Positions 22,675 to 34,379 of a stretch of 64,000 nt of DNA are shown piece by piece. Origin of the DNA: Parasponia andersonii (Eukaryota; Streptophyta; Magnoliopsida; Rosales; Cannabaceae); the NCBI GenBank assembly GCA_002914805.1, contig JXTB01000109.1:727074-791073 (forward strand), in the 5' to 3' direction. The position numbers and the translations under genes were made by a program. The notes under the pieces are model-generated. The model was not told where the DNA came from. It saw only the letters and a list, made by a program, of their open reading frames with translations, and made no database searches. Within the stretch, counting starts at the first letter, position 1. Every line of letters starts with the position of its first letter.

Positions 22675-23529
22675 ATTTTTTTTTATTTACTCTCAATATA
22701 TATGATTTTGATTGCTATATTTCAATTTAAAAGTATAAATATAAATACTATCATTTAATCCATATTGAAAACTACTCCAATGTAATTAATTATAACTGTT
22801 ATATTAAAATCTAACGGTCAAAATTGATGTACCTATTAATGGTAAATTAAATAAATACTTATTATACCAGCTCCCTTTTATTGGCATCTCTAAAATTTAT
22901 CGTATCCTTCAATGCACAAATTAGTTGGTATCTAGATTTATGTAATTATATAAATATATATATATATAGGTTGCTAATCTAATAGGTATTTTTTTTCTTT
23001 ACCTATGGGTAGGTATTTTTTTTTTAGCCATTAGATCACCATTAGATTTAATGGTGATCCAATGGCTATAATGAAGTGCATGAAAAGACGTGCATCATTA
23101 ANTTTTTTTTTATTTACTCTCAATATATATGATTTTGATTGCTATATTTCAATTTAAAAGTATAAATATAAATACTATCATTTAATCCATATTGAAAACT
23201 ACTCCAATGTAATTAATTATAACTGTTATATTAAAATCTAACGGTCAAAATTGATGTACCTATTAATGGTAAATTAAATAAATACTTATTATACCAGCTC
23301 CCTTTTATTGGCATCTCTAAAATTTATCGTATCCTTCAATGCACAAATTAGTTGGTATCTAGATTTATGTAATTATATAAATATATATATATATATAGGT
23401 TGCTAATCTAATAGGTATTTTTTTTCTTTACCTATGGGTAGGTATTTTTTTTTTAGCCATTAGATCACCATTAGATTTAATGGTGATCCAATGGCTATAA
23501 TGAAGTGCATGAAAAGACGTGCATCATTA
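22675..23529. repeat. 427-bp near-identical direct tandem duplication
   Basis: The sequence from about 22675 to 23101 recurs at 23103-23529 with an offset of 427. The only differences I noticed are in the length of a TA run. A single N at 23102 lies exactly at the junction. It could be a genuine recent duplication or an assembly join that repeated one segment. Confidence 0.85.
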
Positions 23530-23643
23530 ATGCTCTTTCTCTCTCTTATTTTTTACAATAAAAAAATATGCATGCTAAATTTTCATTAGCCAAATTGATA
23601 CCTATGCATAGGTAAAAAAAAAATACCTACTGGATTGGTGCCC
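23398..23643. mobile_element. MITE nested in the hAT-like element, 246 bp
   Basis: The ends are inverted: GGTTGCTAATCTAATAGGTA at left and, reversed from the right, GGGCACCAATCCAGTAGGTA. Both continue into a T-run and ACCTAT. It lies inside a (TA)n tract on both sides, so the target site is TA-rich and the duplication length cannot be read. The left portion of a second copy lies at about 22968-23101 because of the tandem duplication. Confidence 0.6.
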
Positions 23644-23934
23644 ATATATATATATAACTTAACTCTCTTTGTGTTGTATTTTACTTCAAGATGAGTTTAA
23701 AAACTTTTGGGTTGTAACAATTTTGTTTTAATTTTTGTAGGATTAAATATATTTTAAAATATTCAAAACAAAACAACATGCAAATTGATGAAACCAAACC
23801 AAATCACATCTAATGGTTTGGTTATAGGTTTATCTTAGTGTTTCAAGACAATAAAACTATAACAAAGCAAAGCGATGGTTTGATTTAATTTGTAATTTTA
23901 TGATTAAATTGACAAATCAAACCATGAACACCCT

Positions 23935-24602
23935 TACTTTCACGGTTCACCTTTTGGTGTTTGGTTTGAGATTATGGTCACCATTTATGTTAATGTTTAG
24001 TAATTTTATAGTTTATTTTATTTACATAAAATAGGTCATATATTAATTATGCTGATGTATATTGAGAAACTTTTAAATTTCACAATATTTTTAGTCTTAT
24101 TGTAAATATGTTATAAAAAAGTTATTGTGACACATTTAAGTAATTATGTCAATTTCGGGTTACACACCTATTATTTAATTATATAGCCCAAATCCTAAAT
24201 TTATTACAAAATATTATTATATTTGGCACAAACATGCTTATGTTGTATTTTTTTTCAGTCGCGTTATCATGTCATGGTCTAGATTTTCACTCCTCAACGA
24301 GGTTACAAAATTATAACGTAACATGTAAGTTCGATCGATTTATCCACATACGATCCACATATGTTCCTGATATGCTTCTCTCATTGTCTTGTTTATCACA
24401 AAGGCATGAAAGGAAAATAACTTAAAAAGTTGTATTGTATGATTTTCCTAAAAAATTTGTTATCTTTTTTCCCCCCTGACAATTTATTGGAAGCGCCTTG
24501 GTAACTTTTTTTTTTTTTTAATTTACTTTCGAAACTCAAACCACATTTTGAGGATATCTTCCCCTCATTTTTCTTATAATAAAAATGAAATGAAAATTAA
24601 AA
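23935..24602. other. Intergenic AT-rich sequence before the N gap
   Basis: No gene or recognisable repeat is visible. A short open frame at 24234-24425 has no family features. Confidence 0.35.
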
Positions 24603-25593
24603 NNNNNNNNNNNNNNNNNNNNNNNNNNNNNNNNNNNNNNNNNNNNNNNNNNNNNNNNNNNNNNNNNNNNNNNNNNNNNNNNNNNNNNNNNNNNNNNNNN
24701 NNNNNNNNNNNNNNNNNNNNNNNNNNNNNNNNNNNNNNNNNNNNNNNNNNNNNNNNNNNNNNNNNNNNNNNNNNNNNNNNNNNNNNNNNNNNNNNNNNNN
24801 NNNNNNNNNNNNNNNNNNNNNNNNNNNNNNNNNNNNNNNNNNNNNNNNNNNNNNNNNNNNNNNNNNNNNNNNNNNNNNNNNNNNNNNNNNNNNNNNNNNN
24901 NNNNNNNNNNNNNNNNNNNNNNNNNNNNNNNNNNNNNNNNNNNNNNNNNNNNNNNNNNNNNNNNNNNNNNNNNNNNNNNNNNNNNNNNNNNNNNNNNNNN
25001 NNNNNNNNNNNNNNNNNNNNNNNNNNNNNNNNNNNNNNNNNNNNNNNNNNNNNNNNNNNNNNNNNNNNNNNNNNNNNNNNNNNNNNNNNNNNNNNNNNNN
25101 NNNNNNNNNNNNNNNNNNNNNNNNNNNNNNNNNNNNNNNNNNNNNNNNNNNNNNNNNNNNNNNNNNNNNNNNNNNNNNNNNNNNNNNNNNNNNNNNNNNN
25201 NNNNNNNNNNNNNNNNNNNNNNNNNNNNNNNNNNNNNNNNNNNNNNNNNNNNNNNNNNNNNNNNNNNNNNNNNNNNNNNNNNNNNNNNNNNNNNNNNNNN
25301 NNNNNNNNNNNNNNNNNNNNNNNNNNNNNNNNNNNNNNNNNNNNNNNNNNNNNNNNNNNNNNNNNNNNNNNNNNNNNNNNNNNNNNNNNNNNNNNNNNNN
25401 NNNNNNNNNNNNNNNNNNNNNNNNNNNNNNNNNNNNNNNNNNNNNNNNNNNNNNNNNNNNNNNNNNNNNNNNNNNNNNNNNNNNNNNNNNNNNNNNNNNN
25501 NNNNNNNNNNNNNNNNNNNNNNNNNNNNNNNNNNNNNNNNNNNNNNNNNNNNNNNNNNNNNNNNNNNNNNNNNNNNNNNNNNNNNNNNNNNNN
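24603..25593. other. Assembly gap (991 N)
   Basis: Undetermined bases. Any element or gene here is invisible. The sequence just right of it is a degenerate tandem repeat, a common cause of such gaps. Confidence 0.99.
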
Positions 25594-25770
25594 TATAAAT
25601 TTATATGAATTTTAAATGTTAGGATATTAATTTGTAAGAATTTTAATTGTCAGGATATTAATTTATAGAATCAAAAAATGAGGGTATTATTTTGTTGAAA
25701 TTTAAAAGTCAAGATATTATTTTGTAAAAATTTAAAAGCGATTGCATTATTTTACAAATTGTATTATTTT
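25594..25770. repeat. Degenerate AT-rich tandem repeat at gap edge
   Basis: About five imperfect units of roughly 30-37 bp, each of the form GGATATTAATTTGTA(A)GAATTTTAA or a variant with ATTATTTTGTAAAAATTTAAAAG. The array may extend into the gap. Confidence 0.55.
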
Positions 25771-27919
25771 ACAAACATTCCAAAATCAAAATTTTTTTTT
25801 TAAAAAAAAAAGGTTAAATCCCGCCCAATTTATTGCAAAACTCAGCGGAAGTCATAGTCCAGTGCTGTTTTGAAAAGGCCCAAGTCCACTGCTCCAGTAC
25901 TTTATATTAGTTTATTAAAATATAGGAACAGTTTAGACTAGTTTTTACGTAGATAAAAATATACGAAGTATGTATCAATGAATATGATAACACAATTTCA
26001 TTATGGGTATTTGCATAAATAGCGAAATCTTTGACCCCTTATTGTAAATTTCCTTTTAAAAAATGTGTATGTCAATTTAGTAATTATAAATTATCAATCT
26101 CATTGTAAATATTTTTTTTTTCATACATATACCGTTTTATTTTAGGGACATAATAATCAAACAATAATATAAAATAACATATTGTCTCAGCAAGGGGGAC
26201 ACATTACGATTTCTGTTTTTATTAAGAAGCCGAACCTGGTTGATCAAAATCTATCAACACTCTAATTACTTATTATTAATATTTCTTGAGAGCCCTTAGG
26301 TTAAGTGAACTTGAAAAAGAACTACATAAATCAATAAATAGTGTTAATAAGATAAGCACGACCGACTTTTGACTTTTATTAAAATCACATTTTTATGTAA
26401 TTAATGAAACTCATGGAAACTTTTACCATTGGTGATGATCTAACACACACTCATTCATAGAATCTTATCCTATATATGAGTAGCTATATATAGTAGCTAT
26501 TTAACCAAAAAAGATATAAGAATAATAAAACTGTATAATTAGTTTATAGTTTAGCTTGTTTTGTCGGATTAGCCTTCATATATACTATATAATTTTTCCT
26601 CACTCAGATTGATTCTTGCACGAAAAGTTGAGAAAAGTGACTTAGCAAAAGTTAAAATCCATCAAAGAAGGACAAAAAGACGAGTGCAAAGATATTTAAT
26701 GGGTTTGGTTCAATTTTACTAAACAAAACATAATAATAGCACACAAGTTAAGGAGTTTGATTAGTTTCTAATGTCTTTTTAATCAGCTAATTAATCACGT
26801 CTTCACCAAAATCACCACAAGTGCATGTAGCCCCTAAATCAGCTTCATCCTCTCAACTATATCAATCTCTTTGGTTTTTTTTTTTTTTCTTTTTTGTTTC
26901 TTGTCTTTGTGCGGTTTAAGTAACTCATCAATACCATTTCTAATAAGCAGTATGAATTAAAGTTAACAACAATTTTTATACTTTGTTAACTATTAATCAA
27001 CAGTTAATTAAATTTCATCTTTTAAAATGATTTGGGTAGAGACAAATGACAAACAAAACATATAACTAGTTGGATATGATAAGTAGTATTGGTCTAATTT
27101 TTCAGTAAAATATCAATGATTGGTGCTAGAGCTAGGGTAAATTTTTATAAGGGTAATGGTACACTGGCTTGGGCCTTGAGCGGCAAGAAAGTGTTTGTTC
27201 ACAGTAATTAACTCACAAATTTATATTTAACTTGCATTGGATTAACCTTGGAATATAAAAGAGAAAATTTGCAACATCATGACAAAACACTTGAACTACG
27301 TGAAACTAATTAATTGATTATTAGTCTTTGATCGAGTATATTGCATGCAGTTAAATTGGTCCAAATTGATTATTAGTTTTTGATCGAGTGTATTGCATGC
27401 AGTTAAATTGTTCCAACTGTTTGCAGTTATTAAAACAATACTTAATGCACTACATTAAATGTATAATGCATATTCCCCCACCCCCAAAATAAAAATAATA
27501 AAAAAAAGTATTCTGTGGCAGCATACAACACAACAAATCCTATTTTCCATGAAATGGATATAAATATATGTTCTATGTATACATATATTTTGAATATCTT
27601 ATCTTGTACCATAGAGACCTCAAAATGGCTGTTCATTGAAGCCAAAACCCCGACTATACCATTCTCTTCAGTCTCCATGATATCCTTTATTTGTATCATA
27701 CACAAAATATAAAAGAAAAAAAAAAAGAAAAAAAAGGGACTTACGTAGCTATCATGATTTACCATGACAGGCACAAATAACCCACGCTTATAGGTGTATA
27801 CAAATTAATAACATAATTACTAATTATAAGAACTATATATCCATATAATATATTAAAAAGGAAAAAAAAAAAAAAAAAAAACCTTTAACCCACAAAACCA
27901 TTAAATCATTGTTAGCCTC
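25771..27919. other. Intergenic region 3' of the CYP86A gene
   Basis: About 2.1 kb with no gene I can support. It contains a 53-bp period, two-copy tandem repeat at 27312-27417 (TTTGATCGAG and TTGCATGCAGTTAAATTG in both units) and homopolymer tracts. A 110-codon open frame (27442-27774, minus) has no recognisable features. The 3' UTR of CYP86A should lie just below 27920. Confidence 0.4.
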
Positions 27920-29569
27920 TTAGGCAAAGCCAGCCAACATTTCAACGAAGGCCTCATAGTTATTACCTTTGGTGAGAGCGTCTTTAGGACACGAGTCATT
28001 CTTGCATAATATTCTTGCCAAAATAGGCTTCAAGTCCCTTGGTTGCACGTTCACCTTTAGTCCATACTTCATGAACAATGTCAATGACATCTTTTGCTCA
28101 ACACGGTGGCCTGGCACCACCGAGAGCCGATGTCGCAACAACACCATCGCCGCTATAGATTTCATTTGCAAGTAAGCTAAGTCCTTGCCTAGGCAAATCC
28201 GCGGGCCCGCATTGAATGCCACAAATTTATAAGAATCTTGTACCTCGAATTTTTTCTCGTCCGGGGATAACCACCTCTCGGGCTTGAATTCTAGGCAATC
28301 TTCGCCCCAAATGTACTTCATTCGGCCGATCGAATAGATCGAGTATGTGACTGACGACTGCGCCGGAACGAATGTTCCGTTGGGCAATACGTCGTCGGAA
28401 ATTACGTGCTTGGAGTCTTGAGGCACCGAAGGGTACAGCCTAAGGGTCTCGGACAATGCTGCCTTAAGATATATCAATCGGTCAGTTTCTTCAAATGCTA
28501 GTGGGTCTTCCACCCACTTGCCTGGGTCACTGCCACGTGTCTCGAATAGAACAGTGCAAATTTCAACGAGGATTTTCTCTTCCACCCTCTTATTTTGACT
28601 GACCAACCAGAAGAACCAGCTCAAGGCCACCGATGATGTGTCACGTCCGGCTAGAATGAAATTGAGTGCCACGTGTTGGAGGAACTCGTCCGAGTAGGAC
28701 TCTTTTTTCTTCATGAACCTAGACAACAGGTCATCATGGGTGGCCTCGCTACCATCTTCTTGCTGACTCAGCAATTCGAGCTTCCGCGCGTTGATGATGT
28801 TGGATAAGTACTTGTCCATGTGTTTGAGGCTTTGGCTCAAGCTGACTTCCATTCCTAAGCCAAGCCATTTCTTGAGTTTCCATATGATCTCGGGCAAGAT
28901 AAAGCGTTGCAATGTGGCTTCAGTGGCTCGGTCAAAAGCCGCCGCGAAGCTATTGTCCGGAAGCTCGGGGGCCAGAGTCTGTGGGTCCTTCCCAAAAGCC
29001 AAGCCGCATATGTTATCGAAAGTGAGCCGAAGCAAGAGGTCTTGTAGGTCAACCGGCTTGCCTTGTAGCTGAGCCGTCTCGAGGATTGGGCAGAACCTAA
29101 GCTTAATGGCTCGGCTCACCCACCGAGCCATGGCTTGGCGCAGCGTCCTAGTAGTAAATTCCAGCGCAGCAGTCTTACGTTGGAAAAGCCACGTGTCACC
29201 GTCCGAGTTGAAGATCCCATCCCCCAACAAATCATGGAACACAGCTTGCCAAGTGGGGCCCTTTGGATAATTATCAAACCGGACCTTCAAAATGTGCTCC
29301 AAGTTCTTGGGATCGCAAGTGACAGTCACGAGACCTTGCTTCCGGGCCAAGAACGGGATGGCACATATGCAAGTTTGGTACGTGCCACCACAGGCTCGAA
29401 GGTTATCAACGATCCAATCATGCATCCGATGAGAGTTCTGGACTAGGCCTGGAAGACTGCCCAATAACGGCCAGACACGTGGACCCTTCATTGACCGTGA
29501 GATCAATCCAAACCATATCAAATAGGCAGCTAGTGCGGATAAGATCATTAGAGCCGCTAATGCATCCAT
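27920..29569 (-). CDS. Cytochrome P450 CYP86A-type fatty acid omega-hydroxylase, 549 aa
   Basis: ER-bound P450 that hydroxylates the terminal carbon of long-chain fatty acids, providing omega-hydroxy acids for cutin and suberin. The single uninterrupted frame is normal for many CYP86A genes. Seen: N-terminal membrane anchor (residues about 4-24), Pro/Gly hinge [13 protein letters not shown] (29-41), [11 protein letters not shown] (97-107), I-helix AGRDTSS (307-313), K-helix ETLR (374-377), PERW (430-433), and haem loop [10 protein letters not shown] (452-461) with Cys459. The wording DWI[35 protein letters not shown] places it in the CYP86A7/A8 (LACERATA) branch rather than CYP86A1. The length is usual for that branch. 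The start is the first Met before the anchor. No defect is visible. The exact subfamily number cannot be given without a tree. Confidence 0.95.
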   Translation of the reverse strand: MDALAALMILSALAAYLIWFGLISRSMKGPRVWPLLGSLPGLVQNSHRMHDWIVDNLRACGGTYQTCICAIPFLARKQGLVTVTCDPKNLEHILKVRFDNYPKGPTWQAVFHDLLGDGIFNSDGDTWLFQRKTAALEFTTRTLRQAMARWVSRAIKLRFCPILETAQLQGKPVDLQDLLLRLTFDNICGLAFGKDPQTLAPELPDNSFAAAFDRATEATLQRFILPEIIWKLKKWLGLGMEVSLSQSLKHMDKYLSNIINARKLELLSQQEDGSEATHDDLLSRFMKKKESYSDEFLQHVALNFILAGRDTSSVALSWFFWLVSQNKRVEEKILVEICTVLFETRGSDPGKWVEDPLAFEETDRLIYLKAALSETLRLYPSVPQDSKHVISDDVLPNGTFVPAQSSVTYSIYSIGRMKYIWGEDCLEFKPERWLSPDEKKFEVQDSYKFVAFNAGPRICLGKDLAYLQMKSIAAMVLLRHRLSVVPGHRVEQKMSLTLFMKYGLKVNVQPRDLKPILARILCKNDSCPKDALTKGNNYEAFVEMLAGFA

Positions 29570-31808
29570 GTGATTGTGAATTTGTGAGCGCCAAATTAAT
29601 CTGAACCATCAAAACACAATCATTAATAAAATATATGTAGACGTATATATGAATTATTAGTCAGAAAATTGACTTCACTGAGACAATAACCCGACACTTC
29701 AAAATAATTATTTCAAACGCGTAAACTTAAAAAAATTAAATAATTAAGTGAAAAAAATAAGCATTAAAAAAAATGCTCTGGTGGGGTGTAGTTATCAAAA
29801 AATGGTACCTGTAGATGCAACTTAGATACACTGGAGATGAAGAAACAAAATCAAATCCCTGATCAAATCTTGGATAATTTGCTCAAATAAACAAAACCCA
29901 GATGAAGGATTTTGTTTCTGAGATCTTAGCTTTGAGTATATATATATATATATACGAACATGAAATATCAAACATTAAAGTGATCCCACTATAGGAAAGT
30001 TATAATAACTTATAAGTACACCCAAAGAGATCATGGATCATTCTCAGAAAATGGGAAAGGAAATGAAGAAGAAAAGTTGGTGATACCTTAGAACTGAAAA
30101 TGGAAGACATATTTATAAAGGTAGATATAGATTGATATATAGTGGTGACTGTAGCTAGAGAGATAGGAAAACGGTATGAGTGTGAATGAGAGGACAGAAA
30201 AGAAAACGAGAAAGAAAAAGTTATAGAAGAAAAATATTTTATGGTGTGAGAGAGAGAAATAGACAGAGAGAAAAGGAGCAATAATGAATATAGAAGAGTT
30301 GATCTCCAGCTGGCCTATGGTTGAAATTTGGTTCAATCTGTTAATTTTTTTCTTCCTCCTTGAGAACTTTTGATAGTGATATTTAAACTTTGCGATATCT
30401 CTCTCAGCTTTACCTATAGTTTATTGTAACGCTACCATTAATAGCCAACTCCGGTCGTTGGGCATATTTATATGTATATATAATTTTATAAGCATATTGT
30501 AGAAAATGTATATACATTATATATATATATACATATATTAAGGTCACGATAAATAAATTATAAATCCACCACCGTTACTACTAGTAATTAATCTCAACCT
30601 CTTAAACGAAAAGCTACGTATAAATTAAGCCAGCACTAGCCAAACACACCAAATTATTTTAACCCACAAATTAAACATATACATATATATAGCTCAAAAT
30701 TTTGTATACAAGACTTTTCTAACTAGTTGTTCTAAAATCATATTAACCTTTTTATGACTTCATTTCTTTTTTTTTTTTAAATAAAGATCGAAATTCCCAC
30801 CTAATTTTTCAGGGAAGTGCAGCTCTACTTAAATTCTACATTTATTGAAGTTTATGAGATTCGTTGAGGAACTAGAATTTTTTTTTGTATGTATGCATGA
30901 ATCGCGTAGAATAATAATAATATAAAGATGTAACAAATATTTATTATGCATCCCCGTTTAAATAATAACAAATTAAAATATATGATCAATATTTATTGTG
31001 ATTATTTTTTCCTCATATTGATGCATATTATCATATTATAAATTTGAATTTTGATCATGTGACTGGTTTTGGGTTCGGTGAGCGACGACCAACCGACAAT
31101 TATTTGGGCTACGCCTGCTTTTACGGCGTCGTAGTCGGTAGATCGGAAACGCCATATTGCCAATGCAATAGTTGAAATTTTCTGCTCGACAATAATATGT
31201 ATATATATAATAATATTGATTTTTTTTCCCTTTTTTATGTTGGAATGCAAGTATTTTCCGATAATGCTCAGCCTCTCGGATTAATTATATAGTTTTAATT
31301 TCTTTTAATTATTTTGTTTTATTGTCTTTATATTTATTAGTTAGATAAGAAGAAGTAGAACCACACCCTTTTATTAAATTTAACATTTGTACGTTAACAT
31401 ATATACCAAGTACAAGTACAAGTAAATGATAATTTAACACATGCTTGTCATACTAGATTTTTGTAAACAATACATATACGTGAAATCAACCAAAGTTTTT
31501 TTAAGCATGACTTAATTAATGATTTTTATTTATTACAAATTAAAAAAAATACTTAATATTATTCAATCATCATCTTATCTTATTAGGGATAATAAGTTTT
31601 CATGCTCACTCCGGTGTAACTCAAACTTAAGACCGGGATATTAGGTAATAGGTACTCTTACTACTTGAGTTAACTGATTTCGTCAAAATCAATAAAACTT
31701 TTTATTTCAAAATAAATCAACAAAGCACTTTTTTTTTTAACTTAAAGATAATTTCTTATACCCTAATTTTTCAGTATGCAAGTGTAAATGATAATATATA
31801 CAATATAT
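29570..31808. other. Upstream region of the CYP86A gene
   Basis: The promoter and 5' leader of CYP86A should lie within the first few hundred bases (a CT-rich stretch on the coding strand at about 30140-30270). A GC-richer island at 31060-31180 stands out in AT-rich DNA. On the minus strand it reads A-I-W-R-F-R-S-T-D-Y-D-A-V-K-A-G-V-A-Q, which looks like a relic of coding sequence I cannot name. The rest shows no gene. Confidence 0.35.
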
Positions 31809-33459
31809 TATTAGAATAATGTCCTATAAAGTAGTTTATTATTTAGACATTATAAACAATATTTATTGGATTATTTAGTATCTATTTGTTATTAATAAAT
31901 TCCATGTTATGAATTTCTATTTTATTTATGTCTCATTGATATACATATAATGTGTATGTTTATCTTATGCAAACATCTAAAAGATTCCAAGACATGAAAT
32001 GAGTAATAAAGAATTATTCGTATGATGAGTTCATATGTGGGAGATATTATATTCTTTATTTCATTATGTCTAAATTAAATTATTCGCATTCTGCATATTG
32101 AAGATGGAATACTTTACTATGTCATAGAATATAGTGTTGTCTATTTAATTAATAAAGTCTCTAATTATCGAAGTGATTCTTCGGATAGAAACACTAGTGT
32201 GTTATAAAAAAGTTATAACAGTATCGAACAGACCTAGTAAATTAGAATTTGAGATTAAGTGCAGTAACTCAAATTTCTAATTTTACTAATCTAGCACTAT
32301 TATAGAAGACCTTAATCCTAGTGATTAATGAATTTACTTTTATGTGTTTTGTCTTTTTGAGTTACTAAAGAACTAATTCTGATTTATAGTTTGAACTCCG
32401 GTATCTTGAAAGATAAGGTATATAAAATGTATAGAACGTTTTTCATGATGGACACCATACATATGATGTCACTTTGAGTTCTTTCAAGTACTTGGATAAT
32501 ATAAATCAGGGCTCCGGTATTCATTATGTGAATTTAACTGTGCTGGTATAAGCAGATACAAACACCATAGTCAACTATTATCCATTAGATGAAAAATGAC
32601 AACTCAAAGGTAAATATGTATTAGAGAGGTAATACAGTAATTTCACCATACTAGTATGGCGTTGTATTGAGGGTATGTCTACAGGTATAGTATATACTAA
32701 ATGGATCAAACTAATTAATTATTAATTAGTTTCACAAAAAATAAATGACATTTAGTCCAAGAGTTCAATATTGAGCCTACAGTAATGTGCCCCAATGTTA
32801 ATGGACAAGGCCCAATAATGATTAAGAGTTAATTATGATAGTGGGCATATGGTTCATCGGAGCTTGGGCTTTATGGATCCATCTGGTCCCCTGTTTAGCT
32901 TAAATTAAAGCCCAATAGTCATTTAATGATCAGTTGAGCCCAACAAGCCCAATAAGCCTATTAGGGTTTACTAATCTCTCTATATTTAAGAGAAAAGTTC
33001 TCTAGCAACTAGATACAAGTGTCACACACAAAACACCCCTTGAGAAAAAAGTGTCACACGAAAACAGAGAGAGAGAGAGAGTAGAGAAAATCGGCCACTA
33101 CTAGGGATTCATTGTCCTTGGTGTTTCGACCATCCTGGAGAAATCGGTTCGAGAAGATTATCTTCTTGTTCATCTGTGGATCTCTTTGTTGGGAATCAAG
33201 AAGGTGACAATCCACCAGATCAATCAAATAGCTTTTGAGAATAGACGGAAAGACGAGAAGCTTGTGGAGCGAATCTAGGTATTGTTCTTGTCTAGATCAA
33301 GAGTTGATTCATGTTAGATCATTATCTGTAACGTTTTCTAAAAATGAAAATTTTATACAACCAATTTCGCTGCATTTCTTGATTTTACAAAACTATGGTG
33401 TTCTTAAAAACAATTTTATGAAAATATTTTCCAGAAATTTATTCCAATAAATACTAGTA
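31809..33459 (+). repeat. 5' LTR of the copia element, about 1.65 kb
   Basis: It matches the 3' LTR from 32256 onward. The start is degraded (TATTAGAATAATG where copia LTRs commonly read TGTTAGAATAATG). A (GA)n tract at 33065-33081 near the 3' part lies in the transcribed region. The end ...AATAAATACTAGTA abuts the primer-binding site. Confidence 0.8.
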
Positions 33460-33817
33460 ATTGGTATCAGAGAATGGTTTTATTGTTGATCTAGCATGTT
33501 TTACTCTGGTCTATTCTCTTGTTGATTGATATTTTTGATTTTCGGAAAGTTTTTGTTTATGTTTGGTTTTGTTCATATTATGAGAATGCTCTAGTTTGTA
33601 TGATGGTCAATAGATTCAATGAGTTTGAATGTTTATTTGATTAAATGTTATTATGAGAAAATAATCATGTTTATTTTGATTTTCGTTTTTGGCACGTTCT
33701 TGATTTCTATGCGTTCACATTTTGTGTTCTTGATAAAACTATGCATAGAAATATTTTGATCTTTAATTATTTTTTGGAGTTCTATAAAAACTATTTTTTT
33801 TTTTAATTTTTAAAAAA

Positions 33818-34352
33818 ATGATCAAAACGACAGAGCAGTGCACAGCTAGGAGCCGTGCGCACTGCCCGCATGAGACCCGCAGGTGTGACCTACGTGCGGG
33901 CTGTGCAGGAATGACCTCGCGCATGGCCGCGTGGGTGAGGCGCCGCTGGACGTGCGGGTGCACCCCATGCATGCAGCGCGGGCACAGTCCTACTGGCCAC
34001 GCGGATGTGATCCGTGCATGGCCTGTGAACGGCCAGCTTGCGCATGCTGCATGGGATCACCCCACGCATGGTGCGCAGGCACGGCCCTGCTGGCCGCGCA
34101 GATATGATCCGCGCATGGCCAGTGGGCAGCCTCCTGTGCACCGACCGCGCAGGTGGCCTCCCGTGCCTTCGATGCTCGGGGTGCCGCCTTGTACATTTGA
34201 TGTGGGAGCATTTCACGAGCCCGTTGTTGCTCGGGAGTTGTCTCGAGCGAGGCCACGTAGCATTATGCGAGCCCGTTGGCGCTCGGTAGTTGTCCCGAGC
34301 GTAGCCGCATACCGGCTTCCCGTTCCATCCGTCAGCTTGTCCTGACACGTTT
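33818..34352. repeat. GC-rich block with internal tandem repeats in copia leader
   Basis: About 530 bp of strongly GC-rich DNA sits inside a leader that is otherwise very AT-rich. Two families of internal repeats are visible: a unit of about 50 bp ending GATCCG(T/C)GCATGGCC at 33974-34023 and 34071-34120 (period 97), and CGAGCCCGTT...GCTCGG at 34216 and 34268 (period 52). Open frames exist on both strands but only because of high GC. None shows family features. Confidence 0.7.
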
Positions 34353-34379
34353 CGTTTTTTCGGCCATAATTTTAATTAT

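Larger units (their letters stand above)
22441..23934. mobile_element. hAT-like non-autonomous DNA transposon, 1.49 kb
   Basis: The ends are AGGGTGTTCAT (22441) and its inverse ATGAACACCCT (ending 23934). Next to each end lie TTTGGTTTGGTTT-type tracts in opposite orientation. The flanks are TACTTCCACG (22430-22439) and TACTTTCACG (23935-23944), a 9-of-10 match best read as a target duplication (8 bp is usual for hAT). No transposase is encoded. The interior is AT-rich and now holds a nested MITE and a 427-bp tandem duplication, so the original element was probably nearer 0.8-1 kb. Confidence 0.65.

Noticed and set aside
24548-25615. 355-codon open frame
   Set aside because: Almost entirely undetermined bases.
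27442-27774. 110-codon minus-strand open frame with a poly-Phe run
   Set aside because: Homopolymer-driven, no family features, no clear splice partners. Left as intergenic.
28791-29446. Plus-strand open frames of 93 and 103 codons
   Set aside because: Antisense of the CYP86A coding region.
33818-34345. Long open frames on both strands (175 and 152 codons) in the GC-rich copia leader block
   Set aside because: GC-rich repeats lack stops by composition. No domain, and open on both strands at once.
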